From: Planctomycetia bacterium
GTDB lineage: Bacteria > Planctomycetota > Phycisphaerae > Phycisphaerales > SM1A02
Direction: 5' to 3'
NCBI GenBank assembly: GCA_005804005.1
Contig: SYPI01000136.1
Coordinates: forward strand, 1-7,364
DNA length: 7,364 nucleotides
Shown: in pieces, positions 1-7,183 of the stretch
Numbering within the stretch: position 1 is the first letter of the stretch
Layout: each line of letters opens with the position of its first letter
The notes under the pieces: model-generated
Database searches by the model: none
The model's input: the letters and a program-made list of their open reading frames with translations, nothing else
Told to the model about the DNA's origin: nothing
Made by a program: the position numbers and the translations under genes

Positions 1-173
1 GCGAAGGCCGGATTGGCCAGGCGCCACAGGTGGCGGCCCATGTTGTCCGGGCCCAGCGTGAAGTACCAGGTGCCGCGCACCCCGCGCGGCTCAAGGGTTC
101 TCAGCAATCGACCGACCCCGTGGCGCGTGCCACGCCATGTGTCTACATCGATCCGCAGGCCGTGGATGCTCAC
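1..173 (-). CDS. arnD: ArnD, 4-deoxy-4-formamido-L-arabinose-phosphoundecaprenol deformylase (5' part only)
   Basis: Only the first 57 codons are present; the gene runs off the left edge. Known role: ArnD removes the formyl group from undecaprenyl-phosphate-L-Ara4FN at the inner membrane, giving the L-Ara4N donor used by ArnT. I translated this stretch by hand. It shows [14 protein letters not shown] near the N-terminus and [12 protein letters not shown] near residues 42-53, both very close to enterobacterial ArnD. The DVD belongs to the first metal-binding motif of NodB-type polysaccharide deacetylases. The start is a GTG at 173-171, 10 nt after the arnA stop. No alternative in-frame start lies between the two genes, and GGTGAG at 188-183 is a weak ribosome binding site. 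Its place after arnA matches the standard arnBCAD order. Identity is secure. The catalytic core is outside the window, so intactness cannot be judged. Confidence 0.93.
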   Translation of the reverse strand, partial: MSIHGLRIDVDTWRGTRHGVGRLLRTLEPRGVRGTWYFTLGPDNMGRHLWRLANPAF

Positions 174-183
174 GGCCGGGCGC

Positions 184-2193
184 TCACCGCGCCGCCGCCG
201 CCGTCGCTTGGGGAACCGGCATGCCGTGCGAGGCCGCGTACTGGCGGAGGAACCAGTCCAGAGTGCGCTCGACCGAAGTGTGGGTGGGGATGATCGGCGT
301 CCAGTTCACCAGCCGCCGGGCATTGCGGATGCTCGGGCGGCGGTGCTGCACATCTTCGTACCCCTTGCCGTAATAGCGGCGGCTTTCGATGACTCGGTAG
401 CCAGCGAAGGGCGGGAACTGGCTGCGCATCGGGTGGGCATCAAAGGCCGCCACCAGCATTTCGGCCAGTTCGCGGATGGAGTGCTCGTTCACCGGATTAC
501 CAATGTTCAGTATCTGGCCGTCGCAGCGCTCGCCCTCATTGCGAATGATGCGGTAGAGGCAGTCGATGCCTTCGTCGACATCGGTGAAGCAGCGTTTCTG
601 CTCGCCGCCGTCGACCAGCAGAATGGGCGCGCCTTCGACCAAGTTCAGGATCAGTTGGGTGATGGCCCGACTGGAGCCGACCCGGGCGCTGTCCAGCGAG
701 TCCAAGCGCGGGCCGATCCAGTTGAAGGGCCGGAAGAGGCTGAAGCGCAGGCCGCGCTGGGCGCCGTAGGCCCATATGACTCGATCGAGGAGTTGCTTGC
801 TGGTGGAATAGATCCAGCGCTGGCGATTGATCGGGCCAGTGACCAGATTGGAAGTGTCCTCGTCGAAGTTGGCATCGGTGGACATCCCGTAGACCTCGCT
901 GGTCGAGGGGAACACGAGCCGTTTGCCGTACTTCACGCAGTCGCGGATGACGCGCAGGTTTTCCTCGAAGTCCAGTTCGAACACCCGCAGCGGATTGCGC
1001 ACATACTCAATCGGCGTGGCGATGGCCACCAGCGGCAATAGCACATCACACTTGCGAATGTGGTACTCGATCCACTCGCGGTTGATGGAGATGTCACCTT
1101 CGACGAAGTGGAAATCTGGGTGGGCGGCGATGAGTCCGAGATTGTCCGACTTCAGATCGAGCCCGTAGACCTCATGCTGACCGTCGGCCAGCAGCCGCTC
1201 GCAGAGGTGGCTTCCGATGAAGCCGTTTACGCCGAGCACTAACACGCTGGTGCGCGGCTTGGCCCGAGTGGAAGTGCGCCGAACTAGGCGCATGCCCGGG
1301 ACAAGATTGAGTTCCGCTGCCAATTGCGCGCCAGTGGACCAGACGCCATCGGCGGTCTGGCCCTCGAGGATCTCCAGCGCTTCAGTGCCGCAGGCGACTA
1401 CCAGCGGATCAACCGAGAGCACTTCGCCCGCCTGCGCCGCACCTTCGACAACCCGCGCCTTCCAGACAAAGACCTGGCGATCTCCCACATGGGTGAAGGC
1501 ACCCGGCCAAGGGTGGGCCACAGCCCGCACCAGATTGCGGATCGCCTCGGCGCTCTTGTGCCATTCAATCCGCCCGTCCTCCGGGCGGCGCCGCGGCATG
1601 GTGGTCGCCGCTGCCTCATCCTGCGCAGTGCGCGATGCCTTGCCAGCGATGACGGCGGGGAGAGTCTCCTTCAGCAGCGCCTCGGCGGCCGCAGCCAACT
1701 TGCCAGTCAGCGCCCGGGCGTCGTCGTTCGCACCGATCTCAACGCGCCGCTGGGCCACGATGTCGCCAGCATCGGCGGCATCACTCATGTGATGCAGAGT
1801 GACGCCCGTGACCGTCTCGCCCTTCACCAGCACCCAATTGATCGGCGCGCGGCCGCGGAACTTGGGCAGCAGCGAGGTGTGCAGGTTGAGACAGCCCTGG
1901 GGGAACAGGCCGCGCAACTGGGGGCTGACCATCGCCCGATAGTGGCAGCAGAGCAGTAGGTCGGCGTTGAACTCACTCAGGCGCTCGAGCCACAGTGGGT
2001 GGTTGGGATCCTCGGGGGCGAAGACTGGAATCCCGGCCGCCGAAGCCTCGCGAGCCACCGAGGTGAACCACTGACCCTCGGCCGGGTCATCGCGGTGGGT
2101 CAGCAGCGCCACCACCTCAATGCCGCTGCTGCGAATGGCCCGCAGGGCCGCGGCGCCCAACTCGTGATAGGCAAGGACAACTGCTTTCATCAT
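184..2193 (-). CDS. arnA: ArnA, bifunctional UDP-L-Ara4N formyltransferase / UDP-glucuronate oxidative decarboxylase
   Basis: A 669-residue cytoplasmic enzyme of the usual length (about 660 in E. coli). The N-terminal formyltransferase domain (about 1-305) uses 10-formyl-THF to formylate UDP-L-Ara4N. Its catalytic triad is visible as N103 and H105 (in NLHTSLLPK) and D141 (in [11 protein letters not shown]). The C-terminal SDR domain (about 315-660) oxidises and decarboxylates UDP-glucuronate to UDP-4-keto-pentose. It has the NAD motif GVNGFIG (321-327), S432/E433 in PSTSEVYG, Tyr462 and Lys466 (YSTSK), and the HRRPSIRNA segment carrying the arginine near 618. All key residues seen are intact, so both activities are expected. 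The start is ATGATG. The first ATG (2193) overlaps the arnC stop by 4 nt, and the second (2190) gives numbering identical to E. coli and an 8-nt spacing from the GGGAG site. The C-terminus ends in an alanine-rich tail made by a GCC run. Neighbours are arnC upstream and arnD downstream. Confidence 0.98.
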   Translation of the reverse strand: MMKAVVLAYHELGAAALRAIRSSGIEVVALLTHRDDPAEGQWFTSVAREASAAGIPVFAPEDPNHPLWLERLSEFNADLLLCCHYRAMVSPQLRGLFPQGCLNLHTSLLPKFRGRAPINWVLVKGETVTGVTLHHMSDAADAGDIVAQRRVEIGANDDARALTGKLAAAAEALLKETLPAVIAGKASRTAQDEAAATTMPRRRPEDGRIEWHKSAEAIRNLVRAVAHPWPGAFTHVGDRQVFVWKARVVEGAAQAGEVLSVDPLVVACGTEALEILEGQTADGVWSTGAQLAAELNLVPGMRLVRRTSTRAKPRTSVLVLGVNGFIGSHLCERLLADGQHEVYGLDLKSDNLGLIAAHPDFHFVEGDISINREWIEYHIRKCDVLLPLVAIATPIEYVRNPLRVFELDFEENLRVIRDCVKYGKRLVFPSTSEVYGMSTDANFDEDTSNLVTGPINRQRWIYSTSKQLLDRVIWAYGAQRGLRFSLFRPFNWIGPRLDSLDSARVGSSRAITQLILNLVEGAPILLVDGGEQKRCFTDVDEGIDCLYRIIRNEGERCDGQILNIGNPVNEHSIRELAEMLVAAFDAHPMRSQFPPFAGYRVIESRRYYGKGYEDVQHRRPSIRNARRLVNWTPIIPTHTSVERTLDWFLRQYAASHGMPVPQATAAAAR
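187..202. repeat. Short GCC trinucleotide run at the arnA 3' end
   Basis: Four perfect GCC units at 191-202, with near-repeat sequence just before them, encode most of the four-alanine stretch close to the end of ArnA. This lies outside the conserved enzyme core, so length variation here would probably be tolerated. It is a minor simple-sequence tract, not a mobile element. Confidence 0.4.
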
Positions 2194-3191
2194 CGGAACT
2201 CCCGTGAACCCGTGGCGCGTGTAGAGCTGGGCAGGCCAGAGTTGGTTTCGCCCATCGTTTCGCCGCCTACCGAGTCGACGATGTACCTCGGCCGCTCGCG
2301 CACATCGGCATGAATCCGTCCGACATACTCGCCCAGCAGGCCCATGGCAACGAACTGCGCGCCGACGAAGAAGAACAGCAGGGCGAAGAGGGTGAAGACG
2401 CCCTCGCCAGCCCAGGCGGCGCCGAAAAAGATGCGCAGCACCAGCAGGAGCGCGCCAAAGCCGACTGCCGCTGCGGCGATCGCCCCGCCAGCGTAACTCA
2501 GCAGGCGCAGCGGTGTGGTGGTCATGCAGGTGAGCAGGTCGAACTGCAGGTTGACCAGCTTGAACAACGAGTACTTGCTCTCGCCGCGGGTTCGCTCGGC
2601 GTGGCGCACTTCAATCTCGGCGGTGCGCTTGGCGAACATGTTGGCCAGCACCGGGATGAAGGTGCTTCGTTCCCGGCAGGCCAGCATGGCCTCGACCACG
2701 CGTCGGCGGTAGGCCCGCAGCATGCAGCCGTAGTCGCTCATCATGACGCCGGTCGTAAGGCGCACCACATTGTTCACCAGAAGGCTGGAGAGTCGCCGGA
2801 ACACCGAGTCCTGTCGGTGCAGGCGAACCGTGCCCACCACATCGGCGCCAGCATCGATTGCAGCCACCAACCGGGGGATTTCCTCGGGCGGGTTCTGCAG
2901 GTCGGCATCCAGAGTGATCATCATGTCGCCCTGAGCGTGCGAGAAGCCGCAGAGGATGGCGTTGTGCTGGCCGTAGTTGCGGTTGAGCAGCAGGGCCTTC
3001 ACCAGCCCGGCGTGTTGGCGGGCTAGTTCCAGCAAGCGCTCCGATGAACCATCGCGGCTACCGTCGTCAACCAGGACAAGTTCCCACGGCCGACCGAGCT
3101 GCTGCCCCACGGCCACCGTGCGGGCGACCAACTCGTCAATGTTCTCCCGTTCGTTGTAGACCGGCACCACGATGGAGACGCTGCGTTGCAT
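2190..3191 (-). CDS. arnC: ArnC, undecaprenyl-phosphate 4-deoxy-4-formamido-L-arabinose transferase
   Basis: A 333-residue inner-membrane GT2 glycosyltransferase (E. coli ArnC is about 322). Known role: it transfers L-Ara4FN from UDP to undecaprenyl phosphate on the cytoplasmic face. Visible features in order are the GT2 N-terminus [10 protein letters not shown] (5-14), DDG at 42-44, [11 protein letters not shown] (69-79), the [14 protein letters not shown] motif with DAD at 95-97, [11 protein letters not shown] (153-163) and ERSTFIP (174-180). Two hydrophobic segments follow at about 230-256 and 264-288, leading into [20 protein letters not shown], which is highly ArnC-like. The last 25 residues or so are a low-conservation hydrophilic tail. 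The start ATG lies 1 nt after the arnB stop (TGACATG) and the stop overlaps the arnA start (ATGA), so translation is probably coupled on both sides. The closest non-arn alternatives are DPM1-like or GtrB-like GT2 enzymes, but the motifs and the neighbours favour ArnC. Confidence 0.97.
   Translation of the reverse strand: MQRSVSIVVPVYNERENIDELVARTVAVGQQLGRPWELVLVDDGSRDGSSERLLELARQHAGLVKALLLNRNYGQHNAILCGFSHAQGDMMITLDADLQNPPEEIPRLVAAIDAGADVVGTVRLHRQDSVFRRLSSLLVNNVVRLTTGVMMSDYGCMLRAYRRRVVEAMLACRERSTFIPVLANMFAKRTAEIEVRHAERTRGESKYSLFKLVNLQFDLLTCMTTTPLRLLSYAGGAIAAAAVGFGALLLVLRIFFGAAWAGEGVFTLFALLFFFVGAQFVAMGLLGEYVGRIHADVRERPRYIVDSVGGETMGETNSGLPSSTRATGSREFR
2199..2203 (-). promoter_or_regulatory. Ribosome binding site for arnA
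   Basis: GGGAG on the minus strand, inside the last codons of arnC. It lies 5 nt from the first ATG of the ATGATG and 8 nt from the second. The 8-nt spacing and the fit to E. coli ArnA numbering mildly favour the second ATG. Confidence 0.65.
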
Positions 3192-3192
3192 G

Positions 3193-4383
3193 TCAGGTGC
3201 GCGCTCCGGTGGTCATCGGAGCGCGGGAAAGGACATGGCGGATCGCGGCCACCACGCCGTCGACATCGTCATCGGTCATGTCCGGAAACATAGGCAGCGT
3301 GCAGATGCGCTCGGAATTCCAGGTGGCATTGGGCAGAGCGCCCGCGGGCAAGGGTCGGTTCTCGCGGTACCAGCGATGCACATGGCTGGCCTTGAAATGC
3401 AGGCCGGTGCCGATGTTCACCTTCTTGAGTTCGGCCATGAATGTGTCGCGGTCCAGGCCAGCGCGCTCGGGATGCACACGCACGATAAACAGATGCCGGG
3501 CATGGCGGTGGGGCCACGCCGGGTCACTCAGCGGCTCGATGCCGTCGATACCCGCCAGCAAGTTTCGGTAACGCAGAGTGATTTCCTCGCGCCGCTCGAT
3601 CAGCGCATCGAGGCGCTTCATCTGGCTCACGCCCAGCGCGGCATTCATGTCCGGCAGATTCTGCTTGAACCCGGGCTCCTGAACCTCGACCTGCGGCGAG
3701 CGACCCTGCTGCCCGCGCTGGAACGCGTCGGCGGCCAGACCGTGGAAGCGCAGGCGGCGCAGGCGGTCGGCCAGTTCGCGGTCATGGGTGGTGATGACCC
3801 CGCCCTCGCCGGTTGTGATGGTCTTGATCGGGTGGAGTGAGTAGACGCAAGTGCCAGCGCTGCCGATCTCGCGGCCCCGGTACTGCGTGCCAATGGCGTG
3901 TGCCGCATCCTCTATCACATGGATGCCGCGCCGTTGGGCCAGCGAGCGGATCGGGTCCATGTCGCAGGGGGCGCCCCCATAGTGAACCGGAATGATGGCC
4001 TTGGTGCGCGGGGTTATCGCCTCCTCGACTGCCTCGGGGGAGGCCAGCAGGGTGTTGCGGTCGACATCCACGAACACATTGCGCGCCCCACAGAGTTCTA
4101 CCAGATTGTTCGTGCTGACCCAGGTCATTGACGGGCCGACCACTTCAGCGCCGGGGCCGATACCCAGCGCCACAAACAGCAAATGCATTGCCGCCGTGCC
4201 GGAGGTGAACACCAGGCACTCCGGAGCGCCGGTCCGCCGGGCGATGGACTCTTCGAGCGCCGCCACTTGCGGACCGGTGGTGATCCAGCCCGAACGGAGG
4301 ACGGACTCCACCGCAGCGATGTCTTCCTCGGAAATCGATGGGCGGCAGAAGGGCAGGAACTCAGCTCGGGGGTGGAAGATCAC
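3193..4383 (-). CDS. arnB: ArnB, UDP-4-amino-4-deoxy-L-arabinose-oxoglutarate aminotransferase
   Basis: A 396-residue PLP-dependent aminotransferase of the DegT/DnrJ/EryC1 family. Known role: it converts the 4-keto-pentose made by the ArnA dehydrogenase domain to UDP-L-Ara4N with glutamate as amino donor, in the cytoplasm. Visible features are SGWITTGP (31-38), the [11 protein letters not shown] cofactor loop (60-70), [15 protein letters not shown] (123-137), EDAAHAIGT (158-166), the PLP lysine K187 in [14 protein letters not shown], and TGLHF (326-330) and [16 protein letters not shown] (355-370) near the C-terminus. All match enterobacterial ArnB closely. The start is a GTG at 4383-4381, giving about six residues more than E. 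coli. The first in-frame ATG is far inside the conserved region, so the GTG is the only sensible start, yet no clear Shine-Dalgarno precedes it. It is the first gene of the arn operon and is divergent from the sigma gene. Confidence 0.97.
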   Translation of the reverse strand: MIFHPRAEFLPFCRPSISEEDIAAVESVLRSGWITTGPQVAALEESIARRTGAPECLVFTSGTAAMHLLFVALGIGPGAEVVGPSMTWVSTNNLVELCGARNVFVDVDRNTLLASPEAVEEAITPRTKAIIPVHYGGAPCDMDPIRSLAQRRGIHVIEDAAHAIGTQYRGREIGSAGTCVYSLHPIKTITTGEGGVITTHDRELADRLRRLRFHGLAADAFQRGQQGRSPQVEVQEPGFKQNLPDMNAALGVSQMKRLDALIERREEITLRYRNLLAGIDGIEPLSDPAWPHRHARHLFIVRVHPERAGLDRDTFMAELKKVNIGTGLHFKASHVHRWYRENRPLPAGALPNATWNSERICTLPMFPDMTDDDVDGVVAAIRHVLSRAPMTTGART

Positions 4384-4421
4384 CTGACAAAGGATAGCGC
4401 ATGAGGCGCTAGGATCATCAC
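4384..4421. promoter_or_regulatory. Divergent arnB / sigma-factor intergenic region with inverted repeat
   Basis: This 38-bp gap is the only DNA between the two divergent operons. It holds a perfect 6-bp inverted repeat, TAGCGC (4395-4400) and GCGCTA (4406-4411), around a 5-bp spacer (ATGAG). The repeat lies nearly midway between the two start codons. AGGA occurs on its outer left side (4391-4394) and AGGAT at its right end (4411-4415). It could be a dimeric regulator's operator acting on both operons, or an RNA hairpin next to the sigma gene's ribosome binding site. I see no CTTAAT-type PmrA box and no PhoP-type box here. With so little room, at least one promoter must lie inside the opposing gene's 5' coding sequence. 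Confidence 0.5.
4411..4414 (+). promoter_or_regulatory. Ribosome binding site for the sigma factor gene
   Basis: AGGA seven nucleotides before ATG 4422 supports that start over the next in-frame ATG at 4437, which has only a weak purine stretch upstream. The first A is also the last base of the inverted-repeat arm, so a hairpin could partly mask the site. Confidence 0.55.
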
Positions 4422-5015
4422 ATGTCCGCGGGCGAGATGACCCAGTTGATCAACCGCGCCGCCCAAGGTGAAAGGGTGGCGGCAGGGGAACTTTGGACGC
4501 TGATCTACGGGGATGCGCGCATGCTTGCCGCTGGCAAGCTCAAGGGGCAGAATGGGCAGGCGCGCTTCGATGTGACCGTGGCAGTGCACGAGGCGTACAT
4601 CCGAATGGAAGGGGCGGGGCAGAGGCGCTGGGAGAACAGGCGCCACTTCTTCGGGGCCTTGGCCCGAGCGATGACCGAGTACCTGATTGATGAATATCGA
4701 CGCAACCACGCCAAGCGCAGACTGGCCCCGATCGTGGATTTCAGCATTTCACGGATCGCGGCAAGTATGAATGGGACCGGCGAGGCCGGGGACATCGAGG
4801 GCGTCGTTCAGAGACTGGAATCACTCCGCGGTCTAGAGGGAGATAATGAGCAGGCGGCTAATGCCTTCCGCCTTCACACTGTGCTTGGGCATAGTCACAT
4901 GGAAGTCGCTCGATCCCTTCAACTTGCGTCGGCCGAGGAATCTGTGGCGCTGGTTCGGTATGCCAAGGCTTGGCTGCGGGGCAAGGCCAGGCTGGGCGGG
5001 GGGAATGGCGAGTGA
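4422..5015 (+). CDS. ECF-like RNA polymerase sigma factor (PF07638 / ECF43-like)
   Basis: A 197-residue predicted cytoplasmic sigma factor that would direct RNA polymerase to a small regulon. The N-terminus MTQLINRAAQGE (6-17) is the usual opening of this family. Region 2 is recognisable: VHEAYIRM (55-62), WENRRHFFGALARAM (70-84) and the DEYRRNHAKRR stretch (90-100). In region 2.2 the common acidic DAED-type motif is replaced by D-V-T-V (50-53), so Thr52 sits where an acid is expected. This is typical of kinase-linked members of the family. Region 4 (about 145-187) keeps the AKAWLR end, but its recognition helix is unusual: ESVALVRY in place of the more basic TVKRDW-type sequence. No anti-sigma gene is adjacent; a Ser/Thr kinase overlaps the stop by 4 nt instead, which points to control by phosphorylation. 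Assignment to ECF43 specifically is from memory of the family and less certain than the broader call. Confidence 0.9.
   Translation: MSAGEMTQLINRAAQGERVAAGELWTLIYGDARMLAAGKLKGQNGQARFDVTVAVHEAYIRMEGAGQRRWENRRHFFGALARAMTEYLIDEYRRNHAKRRLAPIVDFSISRIAASMNGTGEAGDIEGVVQRLESLRGLEGDNEQAANAFRLHTVLGHSHMEVARSLQLASAEESVALVRYAKAWLRGKARLGGGNGE
4998..5005 (+). promoter_or_regulatory. Ribosome binding site for the kinase gene
   Basis: The purine run GGGGGGAA ends 6 nt before the GTG at 5012. This decides the kinase start: it supports GTG 5012, overlapping the sigma stop as GTGA, over the in-frame TTG at 4970, which has no comparable site. Confidence 0.65.
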
Positions 5016-7177
5016 ACTCTGGACAATCGCGTCCCGAGCCCGACATTTTCGCCCTGTTCCGTCAAGCGCTGCGGTTGGACGGCCCGGCGCGCGAGGACTT
5101 CGTGCGCCAAGTCGGAGTCGAATTCGGCCCGGAGTGGGAGCAACGCTTGCGCGAATTGCTGGCCCGTGACGAGTCGGTGCAGCGCTCCGGTGATGACTCG
5201 GTGGAGCGGGCGATGCATGGACTGGCGCAGCGTGTGTTTGGCGGGGCTGGCCTGCTGACCGGCCAGACGATCGCTGGGTTCGAGATCGGCGAACGGATCG
5301 GGCAGGGGGGGAGCGGTGCGGTGTATGCCGCGCGCCAGCGGAAGCCTTCTCGTGATGTGGCCTTCAAGACACTGCGGCCGGAGTTCGCCGGACCAAAGTC
5401 GCGGCAGCGGTTCGAGCGTGAGGCTGAGCATCTCGCCGGGCTGAACCACCCCAACATTGCTTCAGTGATCGCTGCCGGACACGACGACAAAACTAGTGTC
5501 ACTTGGATGGCCGTGGAGTTGGTGGCTGAAGCGTTGCCACTGACCGGGTACTGCACGCAGAACAACTTGCCGCTGGCCGATCGCGTCGATTTGTTGCTGA
5601 AGGCTGTCGATGCGGTGAGCTATGCCCATGCCCACGGTGTGCTGCACCGCGACTTGAAGCCAGCGAACATTCTGGTGGGTACTGGCGGAGTGGTGAAGGT
5701 GATTGACTTCGGATTGGCGCGCGCGGGGCTGAACGGAACTGCAGGGGCTGACCAGACGCAGGTGACCCAAGCCGGGGATTTCGTTGGCACCCCCAACTAC
5801 ATGGCACCAGAGCAGGGCCGCGGGGATCCCAAGGCTGTCGACCTGCGCGCCGACATCTTTGCCTTGGGTGCGATTCTCTTGGAACTTGCCTCGGGGCATT
5901 CGCCGCGCGAACTGGGGGATGTCTCGCTGGGTGATGCCTGCGAGACGATCGCGCACGCAGATTTGTCCCGACTGCGGTCGAGGGTGCCCGATGCTCCGCG
6001 CGACCTCGATGCCATCATTGCCATGGCAGTGGCGCTCGAACCGGGCTCTCGCTATCAGACTGCTGCGGCGCTGGCCGATGACCTGCGGCGCTTCCTCAAT
6101 GGCGAGCCGGTCGGCGCGCGTCCCCCCGGCCAGACCCGGCGATTGTGGTCGTGGGCCAGGCGTCGTCCAGCGCTGGCGGCGACCGGCGGAGTGGCGGCTG
6201 CCGGTGCCATCGTGGCTGCCATCCTGCTGTGGGCATACATCGATGACCAATTGGCCGATGCGGCGCGGGCTATCGAAGTCACCAAGCGGATGACTGACCA
6301 GTTGATTCCCGCAGTCCGCGATCTGGGCGCCACGCAGGATGCTCCATTGGTTCGCAAGATTCAAGAAGCGGCATACGAACTGGCGGTACTGGAGAACGGC
6401 CCCGACAATGTGCACTGCGTTTCGCTGGCCTCGAAGGTGGGGTTTGATTGGATGAAAGGCACCGGCGCGGATGACGATCGGGCGCGGCACTGGTTCACGG
6501 TGGCCCGCGACAGCGCCCGGCGCATCGTGGCCGCTGGCGAAGGGCAGTCCGATACGGACGGATCGATTGCCCGGGCTGCAAGGCTCGGCAAGGACGCTGA
6601 GATTCAACTGGCGTTGATGCGGCCGCTCACCAAGGGAGATTCAGAAGCGGCGGCGCTAGAGAAGTTGGCGATAGACACCGAACTGATCGACGAGATCGAT
6701 GCCACCAGCGACCTGCTCCTTCGCGCCGGTGATCAACGAGCGCTTGACGGCGATCATGCCGGGGCGAACGAGTTTTTCCGCCGAGCCCGAGCGCGCTCGG
6801 AGCGCATCAACGGGCCCGATGCTGTGCGCACTGTTTCCACGCGGTCGGTCTACCTCATTTACTTGATCAATCACGCCACTTCCGAGGCAGCGCTGGCCGA
6901 GGCGGATGAGCTGATCGCTCTGCAACTGCGGGCGGAGCGGCCAACCGCAATCTGGACCCTGAACTTCAAGGCCAAACGCGGTGTGTTGCTCGGCAGACTT
7001 GGCCGACATGATGAGGCGCTGGCGGCGCTGGTAGAGGCCGAAGCGCTCATCTCCCAGTGGGTCGGCCCCAAGACGCGCATGCGCAATGTTGCGCGGGCCG
7101 CGCTACGCGATTTGCTGGTGAAACTGGACCGGGCCGTTGAGGCCGAGCGCGACTGGGCGCCGGTTCCCGAGGAATGA
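5012..7177 (+). CDS. Transmembrane Ser/Thr protein kinase (Hanks type) with predicted periplasmic helical/TPR-like domain
   Basis: 721 residues from the GTG start. In order: an N-terminal helical segment (about 10-55) of the kind common before kinases of this group, then the kinase domain (about 89-365). Catalytic elements are complete: glycine loop GQGGSGAVYA (97-106), Lys119 in VAFKTL, Glu137 in helix C, HRDLKPAN with Asp214 and Lys216, DFG at 232-234, and GTPNYMAPEQ with APE at 265-267. The activation loop has several threonines (about 249, 252, 260) as possible autophosphorylation sites. A basic stretch (RRLWSWARRRP) precedes one membrane helix at about 387-408, predicting kinase inside and C-terminus outside. 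The final 310 residues or so are mostly helical with TPR-like stretches near the end (e.g. GVLLGRLGRHDEALAALVEAE). I recognise no named ligand-binding domain. There are no PASTA repeats. The overlap with the sigma gene makes that sigma factor the obvious substrate, by inference. Confidence 0.93.
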   Translation: MNSGQSRPEPDIFALFRQALRLDGPAREDFVRQVGVEFGPEWEQRLRELLARDESVQRSGDDSVERAMHGLAQRVFGGAGLLTGQTIAGFEIGERIGQGGSGAVYAARQRKPSRDVAFKTLRPEFAGPKSRQRFEREAEHLAGLNHPNIASVIAAGHDDKTSVTWMAVELVAEALPLTGYCTQNNLPLADRVDLLLKAVDAVSYAHAHGVLHRDLKPANILVGTGGVVKVIDFGLARAGLNGTAGADQTQVTQAGDFVGTPNYMAPEQGRGDPKAVDLRADIFALGAILLELASGHSPRELGDVSLGDACETIAHADLSRLRSRVPDAPRDLDAIIAMAVALEPGSRYQTAAALADDLRRFLNGEPVGARPPGQTRRLWSWARRRPALAATGGVAAAGAIVAAILLWAYIDDQLADAARAIEVTKRMTDQLIPAVRDLGATQDAPLVRKIQEAAYELAVLENGPDNVHCVSLASKVGFDWMKGTGADDDRARHWFTVARDSARRIVAAGEGQSDTDGSIARAARLGKDAEIQLALMRPLTKGDSEAAALEKLAIDTELIDEIDATSDLLLRAGDQRALDGDHAGANEFFRRARARSERINGPDAVRTVSTRSVYLIYLINHATSEAALAEADELIALQLRAERPTAIWTLNFKAKRGVLLGRLGRHDEALAALVEAEALISQWVGPKTRMRNVARAALRDLLVKLDRAVEAERDWAPVPEE
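7169..7174 (+). promoter_or_regulatory. Ribosome binding site for the DUF255 gene
   Basis: GAGGAA lies in the last kinase codons, 9 nt before ATG 7184. Its position inside the upstream gene, with no room for a terminator, supports co-transcription with sigma factor and kinase. Confidence 0.65.
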
Positions 7178-7183
7178 TCAGCA

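Noticed and set aside
13..1041. Long open frame on the plus strand (342 codons) antisense to arnD/arnA
   Set aside because: It lies opposite strongly conserved ArnA and ArnD coding sequence, has no family resemblance or ribosome binding site, and is a typical high-GC antisense shadow.
4384..4415. CTGACA (4384-4389) and TAGGAT (4410-4415) as a sigma-70 promoter for the sigma factor gene
   Set aside because: The 20-bp spacing is too long for a standard promoter, and transcription would start at the ATG itself, beyond the AGGA ribosome binding site.
4384..4421. PmrA or PhoP box controlling arnB
   Set aside because: No CTTAAT-type or GTTTA-type direct repeat is present. The operator, if any, is of another kind or lies inside the sigma coding region.
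4485..4495. GGGGAACTTTG inside the sigma gene as an ECF-type -35 element
   Set aside because: It resembles GGAACTT but points into the gene on the plus strand, with no fitting -10 element seen downstream and no gene start it could serve.
4970..5011. Upstream TTG start adding 14 residues to the kinase
   Set aside because: It has no good ribosome binding site, and the added residues are a Gly/Arg-rich readthrough of the sigma gene's 3' end. GTG 5012 has a strong site and a standard 4-nt overlap.
5462..6607. Long open frame on the minus strand (381 codons) opposite the kinase gene
   Set aside because: The sense frame encodes an unmistakable kinase. The antisense product is low-complexity, rich in Arg, Gln and Ser, with no recognisable domain.
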